A stretch of 64,000 bases of DNA, taken from assembly GCF_006783905.1 (NCBI RefSeq), contig NZ_VFPE01000008.1, positions 62,001 to 126,000 of the forward strand, in the 5' to 3' direction. The notes beneath the pieces were generated by a model. The model did not search any database, had not been told where the DNA came from, and was given only the letters and a program-made list of their open reading frames with translations. Positions within the stretch are counted from its first letter, which is position 1; the number at the start of each line of letters is the position of its first letter. Source of the DNA: Microbacterium kyungheense (GTDB lineage Bacteria > Actinomycetota > Actinomycetes > Actinomycetales > Microbacteriaceae). Positions 17,691 to 26,180 of the stretch are shown here, one piece after another. Made by a program: the position numbers and the translations under genes.

Positions 17691-18770
17691 TCACGCCGGG
17701 GCGGGCCCCGAGGTATTCCCCTCGCGGAATGTGCAGGTGAAGCGGATGGATGCCGCGGGCCGGCCCTCCAGCATGGCGGCGACGGCGGCCCCGGCGGCAC
17801 GGCCCTTGTCGGCCGCGGGCTGCACCGCGGTGGTGAGTTCGTACGGCGCCAGGCCGTCCACCACGATGCCGTCGAATCCGGTGACGCTGACGTCCTCAGG
17901 CACGCGCAGCCCCGCCTCTTCGGCGGCGCGCACGACGCCCGCGGCGAGCAGATCGCTCTGGGCGATCACGGCCGTGGGGCGGCGATCGGGATCGGCGAAG
18001 ATCTCGCGTCCTGCCGCGAGGCCCTCATCGATGAAGCTGCCGGCCGCCGCGTAGGCCGGGGCATCGGGGAAGACGTCCAGCGCACCGGCGAGCCGGTCCC
18101 GCGTCACGTCGACCGTGATCGCGGTGTCGTCCCCGATCCAGCCGCGCTCCCAGTCCACGCGCACGGGCAGGGTGACGACGGCGGCACGACGATGTCCGAG
18201 CGCACGCAGGTGGCTGGCGAGCTGGCGCTGCGCCTCGCGGTTGTCGAGGTCGATGCGCGGCACATCGCCGCCCGCGTCGCCCTCGATCACGACCACCGGG
18301 ATGCCGCGGGCCTTGACCGTCTCGAGCGACTCGCGCAGCATGCCGCTGCACCCGATGAGCACGGCGGCGTCGAGCGGCGCCGTGGTGAGCGAGGGGCCGG
18401 CCGCCTGCGCGGCATCGCTCCCGGCGGGCTCGTGGTCGCGCAGCAGCAGCAGTCCGGCGCCGAGCGGAGCCACGGCGTCGGCGAGCCCGTCCATCATGAG
18501 CGTCTTGACCGGATCGAGGAACGCCTGACCGAGGTGCTCCTCGAAGACGACGCCGACGATGCCCGAGCGTCCGCGGCGGAGCGACGCGGCCCGAGGGTCG
18601 GGACCGGTGTAGCCGAGGGCGGCTGCGGCGTCCAGCACCCGGCGGCGCGTCGCGTCCGACACCGGGGTCTTGCCGCTGAACACGACCGAGGCGGTCGACG
18701 GCGAGACGCCGGCCTCGCGGGCGACGTCCGAGATCGTGGCACGGCGCGTGCCGGGGTCGTGACGGCTCAT
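17691..18770 (-). CDS. LacI-family transcriptional repressor
   Basis: 359 residues. The start at 18770 (AGGA 4 nt upstream) puts the LacI headpiece at residues 11-60: ATISDVAREAGVSPSTASVVFSGK, with the hinge helix RRRVLDAAAALGYTG. A periplasmic-binding-protein-like effector domain follows (GIVGVVFEEHL, VVIEGDAGGDVPRIDLDN, SDLLAAGVVRAAEEAGLRVPEDVSVTGFDGI). Divergent from an MFS transporter; two copies of a CGAATCGATTCG palindrome lie between them, the typical half-site symmetry of LacI operators. It most probably represses the transporter and itself. The ligand is presumably the transported compound. Confidence 0.9.
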   Translation of the reverse strand: MSRHDPGTRRATISDVAREAGVSPSTASVVFSGKTPVSDATRRRVLDAAAALGYTGPDPRAASLRRGRSGIVGVVFEEHLGQAFLDPVKTLMMDGLADAVAPLGAGLLLLRDHEPAGSDAAQAAGPSLTTAPLDAAVLIGCSGMLRESLETVKARGIPVVVIEGDAGGDVPRIDLDNREAQRQLASHLRALGHRRAAVVTLPVRVDWERGWIGDDTAITVDVTRDRLAGALDVFPDAPAYAAAGSFIDEGLAAGREIFADPDRRPTAVIAQSDLLAAGVVRAAEEAGLRVPEDVSVTGFDGIVVDGLAPYELTTAVQPAADKGRAAGAAVAAMLEGRPAASIRFTCTFREGNTSGPAPA

Positions 18771-18804
18771 GTCGTCCTGATCGTAGCCCGTGCGCGGCAT
18801 CCAT

Positions 18805-18859
18805 CCGAATCGATTCGGCCTGCGCCGATTGCCGGTTTAGGTCTTGTCGAATCGATTCG
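18805..18859. promoter_or_regulatory. Paired LacI-type operators in a divergent promoter
   Basis: CCGAATCGATTCGG at 18805-18818 (perfect 14-bp palindrome) and CGAATCGATTCG at 18848-18859 (perfect 12-bp palindrome) share the same core, with centres 42 bp apart, four helical turns. The second lies directly upstream of a TAGCCT -10 box (18861-18866) for the transporter. Such helical phasing fits cooperative binding or short looping by the adjacent LacI protein. Confidence 0.8.
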
Positions 18860-18872
18860 GTAGCCTGTGCGG

Positions 18873-20096
18873 ATGGACACCGCGCTCACCCGTACCCAGC
18901 TCGTGCGCTGGCGTGCCGCGATCTTCACGATCTTCTTCGTCACCGGCCTCGGATTCGCGTCGTGGGCGTCCCGTCTTCCGGCGGTCAAGGCAGACCTCGG
19001 CATCAACGACCTGCAGCTGGGCGTCCTGCTGTTCGTCAGCGGCGCGGCATCCATCGTCGGCTTGTCGCTCGCCAACATCATCGTGGCGCGCTGGGGTGCG
19101 CGACGCGGCATGTTCGTCACGATCATCACGTTCGCAGCGGGTGGGCTGGTGGCGGGGCTCGGCGTGCAGTTCCTCCAGTCGTACGCGGTGGTCTGCGTCG
19201 CGATGGTGCTGATGGGCATCGGCATGAGCGCCACCGACGTCATGATGAACGTCGAGGCCGCAGCGGTCGAGCAGTCCTTCGAGAAGACGCTCATGCCGCT
19301 GTTCCACGCGTTCTTCAGCCTGGGCACTGTCGCGGGCGCCGGCATCGGCATCGCGATGGCGGCCCTGAACGTCGGCGTCGCCTGGCACCTGTGGGGCGCC
19401 GCGGCCCTCGTGCTGCTCGCGGGGCTGTTCTCGCTCACCGCGGTTCCGACGCGCGAGATCGTGCACGACGACCCGACCACGAAGGTCTCTCGCCGCGACC
19501 GGTTCGCCGAGCTCCTGTCGGTCTGGCGCGACCCGCGCACCTACGCGATCGGCGCCATCATGCTCGGCATGGCCTTCGCCGAAGGCAGCGCGAACGACTG
19601 GCTCACGATCGCGATGGTCGACGGCCACGGCGAGACCCAGACGACCGGCGCGGTCGCCCTCACCGTGTTCTCGGTGGCGATGACCGTCTTCCGCATCCTC
19701 GGCGGCCCGCTGGTCGATCGGATCGGCCGCGTCTGGACGCTGCGCGTCCTGTCGATCGCGGCGGGCGTCGGGCTGATCACGTTCATCCTCGCCCCGAACC
19801 TGCCCGTGGCGTTCATCGGCATCGCGCTGTGGGGCGCGGGCGCGTCGCTCGGCTTCCCCCTCGGCATGTCGGCGGCCGCCGACGACCCGAAGAAGGCCGC
19901 GGCCTCTGTCTCGGCCGCCGCGACGATCGGGTACCTGGCGTTCCTGTGCGGGCCGCCGGTGCTCGGCTGGATCAGCCACCAGATCGGCATCCTGCCGACG
20001 CTGTGGATCATCGTGGCCCTCATCGCGATGTCCGGGCTGGCGTCGGGCGCCGCCAAGCCGATCGCGGGATCCAAGGTCGGCGCCGGCCACCACTGA
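18873..20096 (+). CDS. Major facilitator superfamily transporter (YbjJ-like)
   Basis: 407 residues with about twelve membrane helices. Motif A-like LANIIVARWGARRG follows helix 2 and GGPLVDRIGRVWTLR is the equivalent in the second half. The N-terminal GFASWASRLPAVKADLGI stretch is characteristic of the YbjJ/fucose-permease-like branch. The ATG at 18873 lies 6 nt after TAGCCT, so the mRNA is probably leaderless; GTG 18867 is a less likely start. Regulated by the divergent LacI protein, which suggests a sugar or related small molecule as substrate. Confidence 0.85.
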   Translation: MDTALTRTQLVRWRAAIFTIFFVTGLGFASWASRLPAVKADLGINDLQLGVLLFVSGAASIVGLSLANIIVARWGARRGMFVTIITFAAGGLVAGLGVQFLQSYAVVCVAMVLMGIGMSATDVMMNVEAAAVEQSFEKTLMPLFHAFFSLGTVAGAGIGIAMAALNVGVAWHLWGAAALVLLAGLFSLTAVPTREIVHDDPTTKVSRRDRFAELLSVWRDPRTYAIGAIMLGMAFAEGSANDWLTIAMVDGHGETQTTGAVALTVFSVAMTVFRILGGPLVDRIGRVWTLRVLSIAAGVGLITFILAPNLPVAFIGIALWGAGASLGFPLGMSAAADDPKKAAASVSAAATIGYLAFLCGPPVLGWISHQIGILPTLWIIVALIAMSGLASGAAKPIAGSKVGAGHH

Positions 20097-20115
20097 CCCT
20101 GACGCCCTCGTCGAC

Positions 20116-20140
20116 GGGATGCCGAAGCCGCCGGCATCCC
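20116..20140. terminator. GGATGCC-type hairpin in a convergent gap
   Basis: GGGATGCCG (20116-20124) pairs perfectly with CGGCATCCC (20132-20140) across a 7-nt loop. It sits 20 nt after the transporter stop and could serve as its terminator. The stem contains the over-represented GGATGCC heptamer. Confidence 0.55.
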
Positions 20141-20252
20141 GAGACAGGGGATCGAGCCGCCGAACCAGGGGATCCGCGGCGAGACACAGCGCGACGTCCT
20201 CTGCTTCGGCCGGGATCCCCGGTCTCGGCGCACCGGGCGACTCCGCGAGCGG

Positions 20253-20330
20253 GCGGTCGGCGCAGGGGGCGGTCGGCGCGCGATGCGGTCGGCGCAAGGC
20301 GCGCGGTCGGCGCAGGATGCGGTCGGCGCA
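20253..20330. repeat. Five tandem GCGGTCGGCGCA repeats
   Basis: Copies start at 20253, 20269, 20285, 20303 and 20319 (period 16, 16, 18, 16); the second ends in G instead of A. Gaps between copies are 4-6 bases. The array occupies the convergent gap between the MFS transporter and the ParA-like ATPase gene, ending 14 bases before the ATPase stop. No coding potential is supported. Confidence 0.8.
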
Positions 20331-20344
20331 GGTGCTGCCGGAGG

Positions 20345-21670
20345 TCAGAGCCGGTCGGCCACCGTCGCCGCCACGGTGAGCCACGCGTCGCGCGTCTCGG
20401 GGGCGAGCGCGTCGAAGTCGATGGGCCCGCCGTCGACGAGCGACGGGTCGAACGGCGCCTTCACGACCGCCGACGTGACCTGCTCAAAGTGCTGCGACAG
20501 CCGCGCCTCGAGCTGGCGGTCGGGGCGCGAGGACGGCGCCGTCAGCACCGTGACCGCCTCGTCGATCTTCCTGCCGAAGCCCTTCTCGCGAAGGCCGTCC
20601 AGCAGCCAGGCGGCGCTGGCGGCGGTGTCTTCGCGGACGGTCGACACGATGACGAGCTGGTCGGCGGCGGCGACCGCGGCGACCCAGTTCGAGGCGCGCA
20701 TGTTGTTGCCGGTGTCGACGATCATCAGCCGGTAGTAGCGGCGCAGCAGCGCGTGGAGGCGGTCGAACGCCGCGGAGTCGATGGTCGACGAGGCGGCGGC
20801 GTCCTCATCCGAGGCGAGGACGTCGAAGCGGGCGTCGACCTGCGTGCGCACGTAGTGGTCCAGGGCGGCCAGGCTCGAGCCGCGGAAGTTCGAGGACTCG
20901 TCGAGCTCTTCGAGCAGGTCGACGGCGGTGCGGTGGTGCGGAGCGTTCTGCGCGCGCCAGCCCAGCGTGCCGCGGGTCTCGTTGTTGTCCCACGCCAGGG
21001 TGGCGCCGCCGCGGATCGTGCCGAACGTGGCGGCGAGCAGGAGCGTGCTGGTCGTCTTGTGCGCGCCGCCCTTGGGGTTCAGCACGACGATGGTGCGCGG
21101 CGCGTCCAGCCGGCGCTGGACCCGCTTCTCGCGGTCGAGTCGAGACCGTTCCGCGCGCCCGGGCGCCGGAGAGATCAGCCCGCCGGTCGCGCGTCGCACC
21201 GCGGCCTGCCAGCCTTCGGTGGCGCGGGCACGGCTGCTGCCCCCGCGCGAGTCGAGCAGGTCCTGCACGGTGGGGCGCACCTCGGGGGCCGGGGCAGCGG
21301 GCGCCGCCGCGGGCGACACGGCCGCCGCTGCGGCCGACACCGGCGTGGGCGCCGTGACCGACGGCGACGCAGCGGCAGACGATGCGACCGTGACGGCCGC
21401 GTCATCGGCGGGGACGGCGGCCGCCTCGAGCTCTTCCGCGAAGGTGCCGTCGGGGTGGACCACCAGCGGCCAGCGCGACGTGCCCTCCACGAGGGTGGCG
21501 TGCGCGGGTTCGCCGGAGGATGCCGCGAGCTGGCGGATCTCTTCCACGACGCGGTCGCGCAGGGCGAGGGTGTCGGGGGCGACGACTTCGGCGACCTCGC
21601 TGCCGACGTGGACTTCGGCGACGGTGCTGGACAGGATGTGCACGGTCGCGTCGGGCAGACGTGAGTTCAT
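20345..21670 (-). CDS. ParA/MinD-family ATPase, orphan
   Basis: 441 residues; ATG 21670 has GGAGAGA upstream. The C-terminal half is a MinD/ParA-type ATPase: deviant Walker A KGGAHKTT with the signature Lys in VVLNPKGGAHKT (near residue 200), a DNNETRGTLGWR segment in the Walker A' region and LMIVDTGNNMR as Walker B. The N-terminal 70 residues form a small folded domain, followed by about 60 Ala/Pro/Val-rich disordered residues. The layout resembles the EspI/MinD-like ATPases linked to type VII or Flp/tad systems, but no such system is adjacent and there is no ParB. Role unknown; it could position a membrane or secretion complex. Confidence 0.8.
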   Translation of the reverse strand: MNSRLPDATVHILSSTVAEVHVGSEVAEVVAPDTLALRDRVVEEIRQLAASSGEPAHATLVEGTSRWPLVVHPDGTFAEELEAAAVPADDAAVTVASSAAASPSVTAPTPVSAAAAAVSPAAAPAAPAPEVRPTVQDLLDSRGGSSRARATEGWQAAVRRATGGLISPAPGRAERSRLDREKRVQRRLDAPRTIVVLNPKGGAHKTTSTLLLAATFGTIRGGATLAWDNNETRGTLGWRAQNAPHHRTAVDLLEELDESSNFRGSSLAALDHYVRTQVDARFDVLASDEDAAASSTIDSAAFDRLHALLRRYYRLMIVDTGNNMRASNWVAAVAAADQLVIVSTVREDTAASAAWLLDGLREKGFGRKIDEAVTVLTAPSSRPDRQLEARLSQHFEQVTSAVVKAPFDPSLVDGGPIDFDALAPETRDAWLTVAATVADRL

Positions 21671-21886
21671 CGGTTCTCTCCGGGCGATGGGGCGTATGAG
21701 CCGGGTTCGGGGGCCCGCAGCAGACGGCGGGCGGTGACGGGCACCGGACCCGTCAGGATCGCAGCGTCGGCCGTCGTCGCACATGCGACACGGAGGTTCA
21801 CGCTAACCGACCAGCCTGCGGGCAAGCTGAGGCGCGGCCGACAGGCGGCAGGTCGGCGGAGGGGCCGGGCCGCCCGAGCCGCGGGC

Positions 21887-21892
21887 TAGGCT
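21887..21892 (+). promoter_or_regulatory. Leaderless promoter -10 box of nucS
   Basis: TAGGCT ends 6 nt before the GTG start of nucS. With the usual -10 to start-site distance, transcription would begin at the start codon itself. No Shine-Dalgarno sequence is present. Confidence 0.55.
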
Positions 21893-21898
21893 CTTCGG

Positions 21899-22594
21899 GT
21901 GCGTCTCGTCATCGCCCGCTGCTCCGTCGATTACACCGGGCGGCTCAACGCCCACCTGCCGCTGGCGACGCGCCTGCTCGTGCACAAGGGCGACGGCTCC
22001 CTGCTGGTGCACTCGGACGGCGGGTCGTACAAGCCGCTCAACTGGATGAGCCCGCCGTGCCGGCTCGATGTGGAACTGCCCGACGAGGAGTCCGCCTCGG
22101 CCGGTGTGCTCGAGCACTGGCGTGTGACGCACGCCAAGACCGGCGACGCGCTGCTCGTGCGCATCTATGAGGTGCTGCACGATTCTTCGCACGAGCTCGG
22201 CATCGACCCGGGCCTGCAGAAGGACGGCGTCGAGGCCGACCTGCAGCGCCTGCTCGCCGAGCAGGTCGACGTCATCGGCGAGAACCTGACGCTCGTGCGC
22301 CGCGAGTTCCCGACCGCGATCGGGCCGGTGGACCTGCTGCTGCGCGACCCGGCGGGCGGCACGATCGCCGTCGAGGTCAAGCGCCGCGGCGACATCGACG
22401 GCGTCGAGCAGCTCACGCGCTACCTCGAGCTGCTCGGTCGCGACCCGCACCTCGCCCCCGTGACCGGCGTGTTCGCCGCGCAGGAGATCAAGCCCCAGGC
22501 GAAGGTGCTGGCCGCGGACCGCGGCATCCGCTGCGTGACCCTCGACTACGAAGGCATGAAGGGCATCGAGTCGGGCGCGCCCCGCCTGTTCTGA
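21899..22594 (+). CDS. nucS: Mismatch-specific endonuclease NucS (EndoMS)
   Basis: 231 residues, the usual length. It begins VRLVIARCSVDYTGRLNAHLP, the conserved actinobacterial NucS start, followed by the N-terminal dimerisation/DNA-binding domain. The C-terminal restriction-like nuclease domain has GPVDLLLRD and VEVKRRGDIDGVEQLTRYLE, giving the D...ExK catalytic set. In actinobacteria lacking MutS/MutL this enzyme cuts both strands at G-T and T-T mispairs, acting with the beta clamp; the C-terminal APRLF peptide fits a clamp-binding tail. Monocistronic between two terminators. Confidence 0.95.
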   Translation: MRLVIARCSVDYTGRLNAHLPLATRLLVHKGDGSLLVHSDGGSYKPLNWMSPPCRLDVELPDEESASAGVLEHWRVTHAKTGDALLVRIYEVLHDSSHELGIDPGLQKDGVEADLQRLLAEQVDVIGENLTLVRREFPTAIGPVDLLLRDPAGGTIAVEVKRRGDIDGVEQLTRYLELLGRDPHLAPVTGVFAAQEIKPQAKVLAADRGIRCVTLDYEGMKGIESGAPRLF

Positions 22595-22597
22595 CGC

Positions 22598-22613
22598 GAC
22601 CCCGTCCGGGGTC
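22598..22613 (+). terminator. Terminator after nucS
   Basis: GACCCC-GTCC-GGGGTC hairpin directly followed by TTGTGTT, beginning 4 nt after the stop. The T-rich tail also overlaps the -35 region of the next promoter. Confidence 0.65.
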
Positions 22614-22657
22614 TTGTGTTCTGTCCCTCTGACAATACATACTGTCGCGGAGACAGT
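22614..22657 (+). promoter_or_regulatory. Promoter with two TGTC-N5-GACA operators
   Basis: TTGTGT (22614-22619) and TACATA (22636-22641) with a 16-bp spacer form a reasonable promoter. Two dyads of identical design overlap it: TGTC-N5-GACA at 22622-22634 and the longer ACTGTC-N5-GACAGT at 22641-22657. Their centres are 21 bp apart, two helical turns. The MarR-family gene at 25653 is the likely binder. Confidence 0.65.
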
Positions 22658-22681
22658 TCTTTGAGGAATGGATGCCGCGCG

Positions 22682-25618
22682 ATGACGCTCGACGACTTCC
22701 GGCGTGAGATCGCCGACCCCGCCATCGAGTTCCGCCCCGAGCTGCGCTGGTGGCTGGCGGAGGGCCTGCACACCGATGCCACGCTGCGACGCGAGATCGA
22801 GGATGCCCACCGCCTCGGCTTCGGCGGCATGGAGTTCCTCGCGATGGACGAGGGCGCGATCGACCACGCACGCTACGGCTGGGGCGCGGAGGAGTGGGTC
22901 CACGACTCGCAGGTGGTGGTCGAAGAGACGACGCGCCGCGGTATGTCGGTGAGCTTCACCTCGGGCACCAACTGGTCCAACGCCAACCTTCCCACCATCG
23001 ACCCCGACCAGCGGGCTGCGGCGCAGGAGCTCGACGTCGTGCACGAGACCCTGGCCGCCGGGCGGTCCCGCTCCGGCGCGCTCCCGCGGGTCGACCTCGA
23101 TGCGCCGATCGCCGCGACGACCCTGCCCGGCCATCGCGGCACGGTCCGCGACCAGCACCTCGCGGCCGTCGTCGCGGCACGCGTCACGGGCGAGGGGCTG
23201 CTGGATGCGGCATCCCTCACCGATCTGACCGCCAAGGTCACGGGCGAAGCACTCGACTGGACAGCCCCCGCCGAGCCCGCCGACGGTGAGTGGCGCCTGT
23301 TCGTGTACTGGGTGCACGGCACCGGGCAGACGGCATCCCCCTCGGCGACCGTCAACTACACCGTCAACTACCTCGACCGCGACGGCGTGGACGCCGTCAT
23401 CGCCTACTGGGACGAGGTCGTGCTCACTCCGGCGCTGCGCGCCGAGATCGCCCGCAACCCGCGCGCGCAGATGTACATGGACTCGCTCGAGCTGTCGACG
23501 TACGGTGCCGGCGGCATGTTCTGGGGCTTCACGGTCGCCGACGAGTTCCGCGCGCGCCGCGGGTACGACATCGTGCCGTGGCTGCCGTTCCTCACGCGCC
23601 AGGCGCCGTTCATGGCGGTCTCGACCGTGTACGACCATCAGCCGGCCGACGAGGCCGCGCGCGTCACCGTCGAGAAGGTGCGCTTCGACTACGTCCGCAC
23701 GCTCACCGACCTGTACATCGAGAACATGCTGCGCCCGTTCGCGGCGTTCCTGCACGGAGTGGGCATGACCCTGCGCGCCGAGATCAGCTACGGCCTGCCC
23801 TTCGAGCTGACCAGGCCCGGGCCCGAGGTCGACGGCATCGAGACCGAGTCGCTCGAGTTCGGCGCCCAGATCGACGCCTACCGGCTCATGGCGGGACCAG
23901 CGCACCTGTTCGGCAAGCAGTACTCGTCCGAGACGGGCGCGACGACCCGCAACCACATGCTCGACCACCGGTTCTACGACCAGATCATCGCGACGCAGCT
24001 CGCCGCGGGCATCACCAAGACCGTGCTGCACGGCTGGGCGAGCCCCGCCGGCGCCGAGGGCGTCACCGAGTGGCCGGGCCACGAGGGCATGTGGCCGATG
24101 TTCTCGGAGCGGTTCGACACGCGTCAGCCCGGGTCGGAGTTCTACCCCCTGTGGACGGCGGCGATCGGCCGGCTGCAGTACGCGCTGCGCCGCGGGCGCC
24201 CGCGCATCGATGTCGGGATCCTGCGCACCGATCACTTCACCGACAACCTCATCGGCATGGCCCTCATCGGGCCGGACGGCGAGCGGATCCCCGACGAGGT
24301 CGCGTATGGCACGATGTGGATGCGCGACCGCCAGAACCACTGGTGGCAGGACCTCGGCATGCAGGATGCCGGCATCACGTACGAGTTCTTCGACGGCTCG
24401 CTGCTGCTGCGCGACGACGTCGTCTTCGACGGCGACGAGGTGCAGCCCTCCGGCCCCGGCTACCGCGCCCTCGTCGTCTACCAGAGCACCCTCGACGCCG
24501 ACGTCGCCGCGCACCTGCTCGCGTGGGCGCGGCGGGGACTGCGGCTCGTGGTCGTCGACGGCGCGCGCGAGCTCGAGTCGCTGCTGGCCGGGCGGTTCCG
24601 GACCCACGAGGTGGCGGCATCCTCCACTCCCGGGCTCGACGGGCGCGACGACGAGCTCGCCACGACGATGGCGGAGCTGCGGAGGATGCCGGGCGTCCGC
24701 GTCGCGGCGCCGTCCGGGGTGGTCGCCGCCCTCGACGACCTCGGCGCCGGTGGCCGTGCACGGTTCGTCGACGACGATCAGCACGTCCTCACGCACCTGC
24801 GCGAGGACGCCGGGCTGGCCGTGCTGTACGCGTACCACTTCCTCTATGAGACCGACGAGCCCACGACGGTCCGGGTCGCCCTCGACGGCACGGGGCCGGT
24901 GCATCGCCTCGATCCGTGGACGGGCGAGCTGCGCCCGCATCGGGGCGCCGCCGCCGACGGAGACCGGACCGTCGTGGAGCTGACGCTCTCTCCCGGCGAG
25001 GTCGCCGTCGTGGTGCTCGACCGTTCGGCGGCACCCGCGGACTCCCCCGCGGCGGCGCCGGTCGAGGTCGCGCGCGCGGAGGTGTGGCGCCTCGAGGTCG
25101 AGAGCTGGGACGCCGGCGAGCCCGAGGTGCTGACCGAGGACCGCGGTCTGGGCTACGAGACCAGAGAGGTGCGTCCGACGACGGCCGTCACCCGCATCGA
25201 CGCCGGGGAGGTGCGGCTGGAGCCCTGGTCGCGCCTCGACGCCGTGGGTCCCGAGGTCTCAGGCGTCGGCCGGTACACGGCCACCCTCACCGTGCCGGAG
25301 CTCGCAGCCGGAGCGCGCTACGTGCTCGACCTCGGATCGACGTGCGGCGGTCTCGGCTCGGTGCGCGTCGGCGACGGACCCGAGCGCGGCTTCGACACGG
25401 CGCATCCCGTCGTCGAGGTGACGACCGACCTGCGGGCGGGCGGCAACGAGGTGGTGGTGCGCGTCTCGAGCTCGCTGAACAACCGCCTTCGTGCCCGCGG
25501 CTACTATGAGCGCGTCCCCGACATCGGGGCGCAGCTGACCGGCGAAGAGCGCATGCAGCACGCGATCGTGCGCGAGTACGGCCTCATCGGACCGGTGCGG
25601 CTGCTGCGCGAGGAGTGA
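22682..25618 (+). CDS. Glycoside hydrolase family 106-like (alpha-L-rhamnosidase)
   Basis: 978 residues without a signal peptide, so probably cytoplasmic. The N-terminal catalytic region has the GH106 hallmarks: RPELRWWLAEG near the start, a GGMEFLAMD strand, SFTSGTNWSNANLP, then YMDSLELSTYGAGGMFWGF with a candidate catalytic acid and LRAEISYGLPFELTRPGPEVDGIETESLEF. The C-terminal 200 residues form beta-sandwich domains. Family members release alpha-L-rhamnose from rhamnogalacturonan or glycoside oligomers. Promoter-proximal gene of a two-gene unit with MarR; a cytosolic location implies uptake of oligomers. Family call from motif layout, not from a search. Confidence 0.75.
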   Translation: MTLDDFRREIADPAIEFRPELRWWLAEGLHTDATLRREIEDAHRLGFGGMEFLAMDEGAIDHARYGWGAEEWVHDSQVVVEETTRRGMSVSFTSGTNWSNANLPTIDPDQRAAAQELDVVHETLAAGRSRSGALPRVDLDAPIAATTLPGHRGTVRDQHLAAVVAARVTGEGLLDAASLTDLTAKVTGEALDWTAPAEPADGEWRLFVYWVHGTGQTASPSATVNYTVNYLDRDGVDAVIAYWDEVVLTPALRAEIARNPRAQMYMDSLELSTYGAGGMFWGFTVADEFRARRGYDIVPWLPFLTRQAPFMAVSTVYDHQPADEAARVTVEKVRFDYVRTLTDLYIENMLRPFAAFLHGVGMTLRAEISYGLPFELTRPGPEVDGIETESLEFGAQIDAYRLMAGPAHLFGKQYSSETGATTRNHMLDHRFYDQIIATQLAAGITKTVLHGWASPAGAEGVTEWPGHEGMWPMFSERFDTRQPGSEFYPLWTAAIGRLQYALRRGRPRIDVGILRTDHFTDNLIGMALIGPDGERIPDEVAYGTMWMRDRQNHWWQDLGMQDAGITYEFFDGSLLLRDDVVFDGDEVQPSGPGYRALVVYQSTLDADVAAHLLAWARRGLRLVVVDGARELESLLAGRFRTHEVAASSTPGLDGRDDELATTMAELRRMPGVRVAAPSGVVAALDDLGAGGRARFVDDDQHVLTHLREDAGLAVLYAYHFLYETDEPTTVRVALDGTGPVHRLDPWTGELRPHRGAAADGDRTVVELTLSPGEVAVVVLDRSAAPADSPAAAPVEVARAEVWRLEVESWDAGEPEVLTEDRGLGYETREVRPTTAVTRIDAGEVRLEPWSRLDAVGPEVSGVGRYTATLTVPELAAGARYVLDLGSTCGGLGSVRVGDGPERGFDTAHPVVEVTTDLRAGGNEVVVRVSSSLNNRLRARGYYERVPDIGAQLTGEERMQHAIVREYGLIGPVRLLREE

Positions 25619-25652
25619 ACGCGCCAGGACCACCGAGAGGAACGAGAGCACG

Positions 25653-26171
25653 ATGGCCCGAGGCGAGCTCGACACCGACGCCTCCGCTGACCTCAGCCCG
25701 GTGATCGGCGCCGACCCCCTCGATCTGCGGCTGTCGCTCGCGTCGATCGTGCACTGGGCGGACAGCACGGCGGTGCGCCGCGACGTCATGGCGAGGGTCG
25801 CGTTCCCGGTCGACGACATGGGCATGTTCCTCGTCGTCAACCAGCTGTCGTACAACGGCGCCATGCGGCCGATCGAGCTGTCGCTCGCGCTGGGCATGAC
25901 GGCCACCAACATGAGCAAGATCGTCGGCCGGCTGATGCAGGCGGGCCTCGTCCAGCGGGTTCCGGCACCCGACGACGATCGCGGTGTGCTCGTGGCGCTC
26001 TCCGATAACGGGCGTGCCATCGGCGAGAGCATCATGTCCGTCGCCGAGGCGAACCTGCGACTCGTCCTCGCGGACTGGTCGCCCGCCGAGGTCGAGGAGC
26101 TCAGGCGGACCATGGCCCGCCTCGCCCGCGTGCACCGCTCCGTCGCGGAGCGGCGCGCGGGCTCCCCCTAG
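25653..26171 (+). CDS. MarR-family transcriptional regulator
   Basis: 172 residues. Winged helix at residues 55-115: LVVNQLSYNGAMRPIELSLALGMTATNMSKIVGRLMQAGLVQRVPAPDDDRGVLVALSDNG, with the usual recognition helix and DDxR wing. Starts 34 nt after the rhamnosidase-like gene and is probably co-transcribed. The paired TGTC-N5-GACA sites upstream of that gene would give autorepression and induction by a sugar-derived ligand (inference). Confidence 0.88.
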   Translation: MARGELDTDASADLSPVIGADPLDLRLSLASIVHWADSTAVRRDVMARVAFPVDDMGMFLVVNQLSYNGAMRPIELSLALGMTATNMSKIVGRLMQAGLVQRVPAPDDDRGVLVALSDNGRAIGESIMSVAEANLRLVLADWSPAEVEELRRTMARLARVHRSVAERRAGSP

Positions 26172-26180
26172 GCTGGAGGC

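Noticed and set aside
20253..20330. Possible CRISPR array
   Set aside because: Repeats are 12 bp with 4-6 bp gaps, far too short for repeat-spacer units, and no cas genes are present.
18962..21664. 900-residue rightward frame across the MFS transporter and antisense to the ATPase gene
   Set aside because: It reads the transporter in the wrong frame and the ATPase on the wrong strand; no motif or start signal.
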